In this document: piece after piece, positions 23,176-31,679 of the stretch
How positions within the stretch are numbered: the first letter of the stretch is position 1
How the letters are laid out: every line of letters begins with the position of its first letter
Assembly: GCA_946885745.1 (NCBI GenBank)
Contig: CAMPGV010000004.1
Span: 1-34,227 of the forward strand
Direction: 5' to 3'
From: an uncultured Candidatus Saccharibacteria bacterium
GTDB lineage: Bacteria; Patescibacteria; Saccharimonadia; Saccharimonadales; JAEWBQ01
Length of the DNA stretch: 34,227 nt
Position numbers and translations under genes: made by a program
Notes under the pieces: model-generated
Databases searched by the model: none
Seen by the model: the letters and a program-made list of their open reading frames with translations, nothing else
What the model was told of the DNA's origin: nothing

Positions 23176-23913
23176 CTAATAGACAGGGACAATAATTGCC
23201 GCGTAGTCAGCTGTATAGTGACCGGCCGGTGTCGAGTTTGAGACGTTTACAATCATGCTGATTGTATAGCTTGTTTCTCCAGATTCAGTATTACTGTGAG
23301 CAATCTCATCACCGCTAACATACTTAAATAGATTTGCGGTCTGATAGCCATTCCCCACAATACCAAAGCTCGTTTGGGCTGACGGTACCTGCACAGGATT
23401 AGCCCCAATAGCTGGCGACGTATTGGCAACCGCGTTAATCCCAAACTGCTCGGTTCCTGGCGTCGAAGCGGTTGGGGCGGCTGGCGTCGCGAGTGTATGG
23501 CCGGCATACTGTGGTGGATTACCAACGATCTGGACAACATAGCCATTACTCAGATAGTTACGAATCTTGACCACCATCGTCTTCGTGGCTGTCCGCTCGG
23601 TTGTCAGCTCTCCGAGGTTGGAAGCACCAGGTTCGATAATAACTTCTAGAAGCGGGTCACTCCCGGTCACGGCACCAAAGCGTGCTTTTGATTCACCGCC
23701 GACGCTTGTACCAGCCGAAACGTCACCAATTGAAGCACGAGCACAGTACTGCGAGGTACACCCCTCAAGCGATGAACCTGTCCCTAGTTGCATTTCCGAT
23801 ACCTGATAGTTTGGCGAGCTCGACGTCTCAGCGTACGCTGTCGGCAGGCTACCCCAAACAAGCGCTGCAAGCAGCACGATAGATCCGTATCGCCACATTC
23901 CCAACTTACGCAT
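23176..23913 (-). CDS. Secreted WxL-like surface protein, paralogue 4 (short)
   Basis: 245 aa. The signal peptide (residues about 10-29, ending A-Y-A-E-T) is followed directly by a short Cys-containing segment (G-C-T-S-Q-Y-C-A) and the conserved C-terminal domain. That domain shows L-G-E-L-T-T-E-R-T-A-T, Y-L-S-N-G-Y-V-V-Q-I-V-G, T-E-Q-F-G-I-N-A-V-A-N-T-S-P-A-I-G, N-L-F-K-Y-V-S-G-D-E-I-A and A-G-H-Y-T-A-D-Y-A-A-I-I-V-P-V-Y. The large N-terminal domain of the other three is missing, so this copy defines the minimal conserved module, which probably is the attachment module. It is the first gene of the surface locus in transcription order and divergent from the fibre-like gene at 24021. The start has only a weak GGAT upstream. 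Confidence 0.7.
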   Translation of the reverse strand: MRKLGMWRYGSIVLLAALVWGSLPTAYAETSSSPNYQVSEMQLGTGSSLEGCTSQYCARASIGDVSAGTSVGGESKARFGAVTGSDPLLEVIIEPGASNLGELTTERTATKTMVVKIRNYLSNGYVVQIVGNPPQYAGHTLATPAAPTASTPGTEQFGINAVANTSPAIGANPVQVPSAQTSFGIVGNGYQTANLFKYVSGDEIAHSNTESGETSYTISMIVNVSNSTPAGHYTADYAAIIVPVY

Positions 23914-24020
23914 AAGCTTTATCCATCTATAGTAGCACTTGTCCCCCGAAAGCTACACCTAGCATCAGCCCCTTTGCTGTGCTAAGCTATTGCATAAGCA
24001 TTTATAAAAAACACATCATT

Positions 24021-25043
24021 ATGGAACCTGACAAACAACCCTCTTCTTCCACAGACAATCAGCCGTCGGCCGAAGCGCCGCAGGCACCCGTTGATGCGCT
24101 CAGCCGCACCCCGGAAGACCTAGGACAGGAACAGGCCGCCCAGGCCACAGTAACACCTGACACTCACGACATCAGCGCAGCACCGGCTAATAAAGTCTCT
24201 CCCCTAAAGCGCTTTTTTAAGAAAATAAACATTTATCTGCTTGGCTTTATTTTACTCATGATTATTGCCGGCGCCACCACTGTCGTTAACTATCTCAACA
24301 GTCAAAAACGCCCCGAGCAACCAACTATCGCCACCCAGGGCCTGACTCAGGACACCCTGAAGCAGCTGGCTAATACCGATGCATCGGTTGGCAATACTTC
24401 GCAAACCCTCACTATTCAGGGGAACGCCGTCATTGCCGGTCAAACACTCACGCGCGGCAACCTCAATGTGGCAGGCAACTTCCAGACTGGCGGTAGTATC
24501 CAGGCACCTAGTCTGACGATTTCCGATACCGTTAATCTTGGTCAAACCCAAATCAACGGCCTCCAGGTTGCTGGCAATGCGGCCGTCCAGGGCAGTACAA
24601 CGCTTCGCGACCTGAGTGTCGCTGGCACCACCTCGCTAAACGGCGCCGTCACCGCTGCGCAGCTCACCGTTTCCCGCCTTATCCTCAGTGGTAATGCCAC
24701 GCTTCAAATCCCAAACCACATCAGCTTCACCGGCCCTTCACCAAGTCGCACCGTTAACGGTAGCGTTCTTGGTGCGGGCGGCTCAGCGAATGTCGGCGGC
24801 TCAGATACAACGGGCACCATCTCTATCAATACCGGCAACAACCCAACAGCTGGCTGCTTTGCTCGTATAAATTTCCAACAAGCTTTTAGCAATCAGCCGC
24901 ATGTCATCGTGAGTCCAGTCGGCGCGGCTGCCGGACAAACTCAGTACTACGTTGACCGCAACAATTCCGGCTTCAGCATTTGCACCGCCGCTCCAGCACC
25001 AGCCAACCAGACATTTGCGTACGACTACTTCGTCACTAACTAG
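24021..25043 (+). CDS. Membrane-anchored fibre-like protein with beta-repeat shaft
   Basis: 340 aa from ATG 24021. A long acidic, Pro/Gln-rich cytoplasmic N-terminus (1-62), a basic stop and one transmembrane helix (about 70-92, in type II orientation) are followed by a coiled linker. A shaft region (about 126-232) has repeated short strands (L-x-V-A-G-N-x-x-x-G-G-S/T pattern, as in L-N-V-A-G-N, L-Q-V-A-G-N, L-S-V-A-G-T), like trimeric beta-helix fibres or bactofilin-type coils. The C-terminal tip (about 245-340) contains two cysteines (C279, C321) and ends F-A-Y-D-Y-F-V-T-N, resembling tip domains of tail-fibre-like proteins. No ribosome binding site precedes the ATG; TATAAA lies 12 bases upstream. 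It converges on the ATPase operon with 3 bp between the ends. Type of ligand unknown. Confidence 0.65.
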   Translation: MEPDKQPSSSTDNQPSAEAPQAPVDALSRTPEDLGQEQAAQATVTPDTHDISAAPANKVSPLKRFFKKINIYLLGFILLMIIAGATTVVNYLNSQKRPEQPTIATQGLTQDTLKQLANTDASVGNTSQTLTIQGNAVIAGQTLTRGNLNVAGNFQTGGSIQAPSLTISDTVNLGQTQINGLQVAGNAAVQGSTTLRDLSVAGTTSLNGAVTAAQLTVSRLILSGNATLQIPNHISFTGPSPSRTVNGSVLGAGGSANVGGSDTTGTISINTGNNPTAGCFARINFQQAFSNQPHVIVSPVGAAAGQTQYYVDRNNSGFSICTAAPAPANQTFAYDYFVTN

Positions 25044-25046
25044 CGA

Positions 25047-25369
25047 TTAGACACCCATAAAGACGACAACTCGATCCTGCTTGACGTGCATAAGCGCACG
25101 GCTAATGGCCACCGTCTGTTCGCCCCCGTCAGGCGTTCGAATAATAAGCATACAGGGCGTCAGCATACTCAGGAAGTTGTGGTGCTTTGGGAGAATATCA
25201 AACGGGCCCGTCGCGTTCACAGCACTAACGCTGTAGGCGTCACCCTCGAAATACACCTGAAACGGAGCGTACACTTTGACCGCCATGGTAGGCTTGCTAT
25301 CATGACTAGCCTTGGTCTGATCAGGCTCGGCTGCGGCCGATATGTCTGAGTGCGGTGCGTTGTCGGTCA

Positions 25370-25370
<1 letters not shown>
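25047..25370 (-). CDS. atpC: F-type ATPase epsilon subunit, beta-sandwich domain only
   Basis: 107 aa. The central stalk subunit that binds gamma and the c-ring. Residues about 28-107 form the epsilon N-terminal beta-sandwich (K-V-Y-A-P-F-Q-V-Y, G-P-F-D-I-L-P-K-H-H-N-F-L-S-M-L, V-A-I-S-R-A-L-M-H-V). The C-terminal helical hairpin of ordinary epsilon (about 50 residues), which inhibits ATP hydrolysis, is absent: the protein stops at V-V-V-F-M-G-V. A hydrophilic N-terminal tail of about 28 residues is unusual; translation could instead start at M29. It overlaps the beta-subunit stop by one base and is the last gene of the operon. Loss of the inhibitory arm suits an enzyme meant to hydrolyse ATP. 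Confidence 0.85.
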
Positions 25371-27665
<2,295 letters not shown>

Positions 27666-27666
<1 letters not shown>

Positions 27667-29216
27667 TATTTCTTAACCTCGCCTGTAGTTACTATAGCCG
27701 CCTGAGCCGCTTCAGCCTCTTCGGCCTGGCGTTTCTTCTCCACCTCAATCTTGGCCGCTTTTTCAATGGCTGCCATTTTAACTGGGTCGATTGTCGTGAC
27801 TTCCGCCTTGAGCGCCGCTGCCAGGTCATCGAAATTACCCTTTAGATCGCCATCTTCTTCCAGTTTCGGCGCATAGTCACGCACCTTCTGCTTCAACAGA
27901 TCGACATTAACGATTTCTTCAGGACTACTCTCCAGGACGATGCTCATAATAAACTGCTGCTCAGCAAAGCTGTAAATTTCACCAATCGACTGATTCATCA
28001 ATTTAAACAGGACCTTGCCTTTATCGTAATCTGCCTGAGCTTGCGGGCTCAGCTCGGTACCGAAGTGGGCATACTCCTCGGCAGTGCGGTAACCAGCAAG
28101 TGTCAGGTTGAGCTTATCAGCAAGTCCCTTTTGACGCTTGTTCTGACCAACACCACCGACACGCGTCACCGATAGCGCCGTACTGACCGCTGGGCGCATC
28201 GTATCTTTAAAGATCTGGCTATCCAAGATCCACTGCCCATCTGTAATTGACATAACATTGGTTGGAAGGTAGGCCGTAATATCACCGCCCGGTGCGTAAA
28301 TAATCGGGATCAGTGTCTGACTGGCGTGGTTAGCTTCCGTCTTACCGCCACGCTCTAGCAGACTAGAGTGGGTATAGAACATGTCACCTGGATATGAGTC
28401 GCGCCCCGGGCTCACGCCGGCAATCAAGGAGATTTCGCGATACGCCTGTGCGTGCGCCGTCAGGTCATCGTAAATCACCAACGTATCCATATTACACTGG
28501 TGCCAAAAATACTCGCCGTGTGCCGCACCGACATACGGCGCCAAGTAAGTCAGGATGAGGGATTCAAATGAGTTAGAGACAACAACGATGGCTTTTTTAA
28601 GAGCATCGTTTTTCTGCAGGTTACTAACGAGTTCCGCAACGTCATGCTGACGCTTGGCAATCAAGACATAGATCACGGTGATGTCAGTATTTTTCTGGTT
28701 GATAGCTACTTGCGCTGCAAGTGCCGTCTTACCTACCTTACTATCGCCGAGCATCGCCATGCGCTGACCACGCGCTAGCGAGTATTCAAGATCAAGAATC
28801 GTTACGCCCGTTTCAACCGGCGTGTCGAGCAACTCGCGCTCAAAGAGAGCCGGGGCGTTATGAAAAACATCCCACTCTTGGTCGGCTACAATCGGACCTT
28901 TACCGTCAATTGGCTCTCCAAAAACATTCACCACACGACCAACGAAGTTCTTACCAACCGGGATCATAATATCCCGTGCTTCAATCACGCAAACCATGCC
29001 AATGTGCAGCGGTGACGGATCGAGCTTCATTACTACGACATGATCTTCGAGTACCTGATGTACATAGCCACGAGTATCATCATCAAAGCGCACTGTTGCG
29101 TGCACGTTGGTCGGCTGGAGTCCTTTGATGTTCACCATAAACGAATCAATACCAATAATCTCACCGACCGGATTACCCGCCTGTACCAGAGTTTCAAAGC
29201 GCTTACTTGTTTCCAC
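27666..29216 (-). CDS. atpA: F-type ATPase alpha subunit, truncated N-terminus and extended C-terminus
   Basis: 516 aa. Non-catalytic nucleotide-binding subunit. P-loop G157-D-S-K-V-G-K-T164 (textbook G-D-R-Q-T-G-K-T) and the arginine-finger segment A-L-S-V-T-R-V-G-G-V-G-Q are present. The N-terminus begins at M-E-T-S-K-R-F-E-T-L-V-Q-A-G-N, immediately before the beta-barrel. The roughly 20-residue helix that normally binds delta (I-S-x-x-I-K-x-x-I in E. coli) is missing. The C-terminus carries an extra Ala/Glu/Lys-rich helix (about 470-516: K-A-A-K-I-E-V-E-K-K-R-Q-A-E-E-A-E-A-A). It overlaps delta by 14 bp. The mode of attachment to the peripheral stalk must differ from the classical enzyme. 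Confidence 0.95.
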
Positions 29217-29718
29217 GGAGCGCTCCTAACTCTTTTACTAGTACCTCACGTTGGCCACTTAATAATCCGCGCATACTCAAATCATGGACGTGGTTTGGCG
29301 TTCGCAGATAGACACCGCCGACGAGCCCCGGCTGCAACCCGGCGACAATGACCGCCTGCGGGTGGACCGATGTCCGAGCCCAGGCTGCAAGCTGCTGCAA
29401 ACTCGCCGGATCTGCCACGGTCGCAAAAGTCATATGGAGCACCGGTACTTTCTCTTTGAGAAGTCGTAGCTGCGACACCAACTGACCCCATTGCTTCGGG
29501 GTGGTCAATGATAAATTATTGTGGCGCAAAAATTCACTCAACTGTTGCGAGAGCGGTGGCAGTGACACTGTTGTTACACCCGCTTTTGCCCGTGCAGCAG
29601 CGGTCGTCAGATTGGCCTCCACCTGCTCTGCTTCCGCAACCAGGCGATACACATCCACCTTACTCACGATCACTGGAGGTAACAACAATTCTGCATATGT
29701 CATCACTCCCTCGCTCAT
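29203..29718 (-). CDS. atpH: F-type ATPase delta/OSCP-like subunit (divergent)
   Basis: 171 aa, near the usual 175-180. The C-terminal half has the delta signature L-Q-P-G-L-V-G-G-V-Y-L-R-T-P-N-H-V-H-D-L-S-M-R-G-L-L (textbook I-D-x-S-L-I-G-G-x-x-I-R-x-G-x-x-x-x-D-x-S-x-R-x-x-L). The N-terminal half is helical but hardly recognisable: M-T-Y-A-E-L-L-L-P-P replaces the usual Y-A-x-A-L-x-x-x-A. It should cap F1 and contact the peripheral stalk. The start overlaps the coiled-coil gene upstream by four bases (ATGA). It is assigned mainly from the C-terminal motif and its position between b-like and alpha. Confidence 0.8.
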   Translation of the reverse strand: MSEGVMTYAELLLPPVIVSKVDVYRLVAEAEQVEANLTTAAARAKAGVTTVSLPPLSQQLSEFLRHNNLSLTTPKQWGQLVSQLRLLKEKVPVLHMTFATVADPASLQQLAAWARTSVHPQAVIVAGLQPGLVGGVYLRTPNHVHDLSMRGLLSGQREVLVKELGALRGNK

Positions 29719-30599
29719 AGCGTCATATCTTCCTTGATCGCATCTTTATTCGCTTCGAGTTGCTTAATAATTGCCGGTAGTTGCGCCTTCACGTCATACT
29801 GCTCGCCAAGTGCACCCAAAAGATACTGTTCGACAATCTGCGCCATATTGGTCTGGAAGGCGTCGACAAGCATCGCCTCCTGGCGAGCGACGTTGGTTTC
29901 TAGCATCTGGCGCAACTCGTCGTGCTGCTGCTGAAGAGCCTGGACACTGCTTGTTAATGTAGCGAGTGCCGCATCTTGAGCCGTCTTTACTGCTACCAAA
30001 CTGGTTGTATTGTCTTTATAGACCCGCTGCAGTTCCGTCGCTTGCTCGGTGGCAGTTTTTTCGAGTGTTTCGTAGAGCTGACGTGATTGATCCTGCGACA
30101 CCTTGGCAGTTTCTTGCAACGTCTTCAGTACAGCCGCCTGAGCGGTTTGTGTCGTCGACATCTGTACTTTATTTTCCTCCAACACGCCGATCATCATCGC
30201 TTCCTGGCTAGCAACGGTTTGCTGCAAGGTGAGACCCAGCTCTTGATACTTGGCGTGGAGCGCTTGGGCGCTACGATTGAGCGACTGCACAACAAGGTCT
30301 TGCGCATCCTGCATCACGCGGTCATTTTCCTTTAGTCGCTCCTGCAGGTGCTTACTGAGTTCGGTGTTCATGTGCGAAATCGTCGCATCGAGCTGCTTGG
30401 TCATGTGCGTTTTGAGTTCTGTCGTAATATCAGCCGCTGCTGCCTGAAGGTCTTTCGTCAACGTAGCGACATGCTCATCAACAACCTTCTCCATGTAGTC
30501 ACGCCCCTGCTGACGTAACTCGTCGCGGTACTGCTCATCAAACACCCCTGCTACCTCATCAAGGACGGCATCATCGTGTTTGTGCTGAAATAACCCCAT
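29715..30599 (-). CDS. Coiled-coil protein at the atpF (subunit b) position, no membrane segment
   Basis: 294 aa, almost entirely helical, rich in Gln, Glu, Ala and Leu. It occupies the exact operon slot of subunit b, but no hydrophobic stretch long enough for a membrane helix exists; ordinary b is about 160 residues with an N-terminal helix in the membrane. There is an internal duplication: T-V-A-S-Q-E-A-M-M-I-G-V-L-E-E-N (from 128) and N-V-A-R-Q-E-A-M-L-V-D-A-F-Q-T-N (from 236), offset 108 residues. The N-terminus (M-G-L-F-Q-H-K-H-D-D) and C-terminus (L-E-A-N-K-D-A-I-K-E-D-M) are polar. It may be a stator-like or linker rod binding delta, anchored to something other than subunit a. The length resembles tethering proteins. 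Stalk function is inferred from position only. Confidence 0.75.
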   Translation of the reverse strand: MGLFQHKHDDAVLDEVAGVFDEQYRDELRQQGRDYMEKVVDEHVATLTKDLQAAAADITTELKTHMTKQLDATISHMNTELSKHLQERLKENDRVMQDAQDLVVQSLNRSAQALHAKYQELGLTLQQTVASQEAMMIGVLEENKVQMSTTQTAQAAVLKTLQETAKVSQDQSRQLYETLEKTATEQATELQRVYKDNTTSLVAVKTAQDAALATLTSSVQALQQQHDELRQMLETNVARQEAMLVDAFQTNMAQIVEQYLLGALGEQYDVKAQLPAIIKQLEANKDAIKEDMTL

Positions 30600-30624
30600 T
30601 AGTGAGTACCCACCCTCTTACTCG

Positions 30625-31464
30625 TCATAGCTTTAGTAGTAAATATACCGCAAATAAACCAATAATTAAAATCACCAGACTGGTTAGAATAATTTCAAGT
30701 AGCGCCCGAAAAATCGACTTTTTCGACATCGGATTGCGTCCGATTGAAATAACACTGTTACGAACCCCTGCATACACAATGGCGATTGCAGCAATGATAC
30801 TCACCGCTGTAATGCCCGCACTCAGATAGATACGAACCGGGCTCACCTCTTTTTCGGCAATCGCTTGACCAATACGCTGCAAAGCATCTGGCAGATTCGC
30901 TTTGGTGCTCTTTTGGTTTGGGTTACGCTTGATGTCGATTGTTACAGGCAGCGTAGCAAGCTTGACCGTACTCGTCGTCTTGCCGTCTGTATCCTTGAGT
31001 GGCGCGGTACCAAGTACAACTCCACTCCCATCAAAGCCGGCATTTGCACGACCAAAAACAGTCTTCTCCTCGGTGCCCGCCTTCATTGCAACACCATTTA
31101 TAGACGAGAGGGTAACATAGTCGCCAGCGGCAATCGAGCCAGCTTCAGTGCTTACGAGGACATTGTACGTTCCTGACGCTGCAACGAAAACTTGATTCTC
31201 GACGTTTTCATCGCTCAGCATAACCGGCAGCTGATTGCGATCTACTGTGACGCCAAACATGTTTTGTAATTCCGACTTTGTGGCGACCTTTACCCGATCA
31301 GCATCTTTACCAGCCAGCTGGACAATTGTACCGGTATCAAGCAGCGTATCTGCGGCGTATCCCTGCACACCGCCACTATATGTCTGCGCCATAACAGGCC
31401 CCGCAACAAGAAGCGCCACCAGATAACTGGCGACTATACCACACATGCTGCGAGATGGTTTCAC
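30625..31464 (-). CDS. Exported ectodomain fused to a c-subunit-like two-helix hairpin
   Basis: 279 aa at the atpE position. A signal peptide (1-26, P-V-M-A cut) is followed by an extracellular beta-rich domain (about 27-180; G-D-Y-V-T-L-S-S-I-N-G-V-A-M-K-A resembles repeats seen in exported CPR proteins). A linker (181-206) leads to TM1 (about 209-232), a polar loop with I-G-R243-N-P245-M-S-K-K, and TM2 (about 253-277) ending in L-L-L-K-L. The last 72 residues match an F0 subunit c in size, topology and R-N/Q-P loop, and signal cleavage gives the correct orientation (loop inside). The ion-binding acid normally about 18 residues after Pro is missing. The only acid in TM2 is E257, 12 residues after P245. 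The start is GTG 31464, or ATG 31446. First gene of the operon. Confidence 0.7.
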   Translation of the reverse strand: MKPSRSMCGIVASYLVALLVAGPVMAQTYSGGVQGYAADTLLDTGTIVQLAGKDADRVKVATKSELQNMFGVTVDRNQLPVMLSDENVENQVFVAASGTYNVLVSTEAGSIAAGDYVTLSSINGVAMKAGTEEKTVFGRANAGFDGSGVVLGTAPLKDTDGKTTSTVKLATLPVTIDIKRNPNQKSTKANLPDALQRIGQAIAEKEVSPVRIYLSAGITAVSIIAAIAIVYAGVRNSVISIGRNPMSKKSIFRALLEIILTSLVILIIGLFAVYLLLKL

Positions 31465-31506
31465 TGTTTGTCTACGCTCCCTGCGCCCTCTGTTGCGCTT
31501 TGGCTC

Positions 31507-31515
31507 ATTATACCA
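31507..31515 (-). promoter_or_regulatory. Extended -10 promoter of the ATPase operon
   Basis: TGG-TATAAT read on the minus strand, about 37 nt before the GTG start at 31464. No good -35 at 17 or 18 bp. A GGGAG lies in the leader but is about 13 bases from the GTG. Confidence 0.6.
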
Positions 31516-31569
31516 TAAACATAATCGCTTCGAGGACTCACGAAACGGTCATATTTAGCATAATTACTG

Positions 31570-31596
31570 TTGCATTTTATATGCCTATGCTAGAAT
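31570..31596 (+). promoter_or_regulatory. Promoter of the large fibre-protein gene
   Basis: TTGCAT (31570-31575), 15-bp spacer, extended -10 TGC-TAGAAT (31591-31596). It is divergent from the ATPase-operon promoter, with about 55 bp between the two -10 elements. Confidence 0.5.
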
Positions 31597-31679
31597 AAGC
31601 ACAAGCTTTGATGAACCACCACGCATCTCAGTGAAATAAACATATTTTGAGCAGCGCTACCGCTGTAAAACACAACAGA

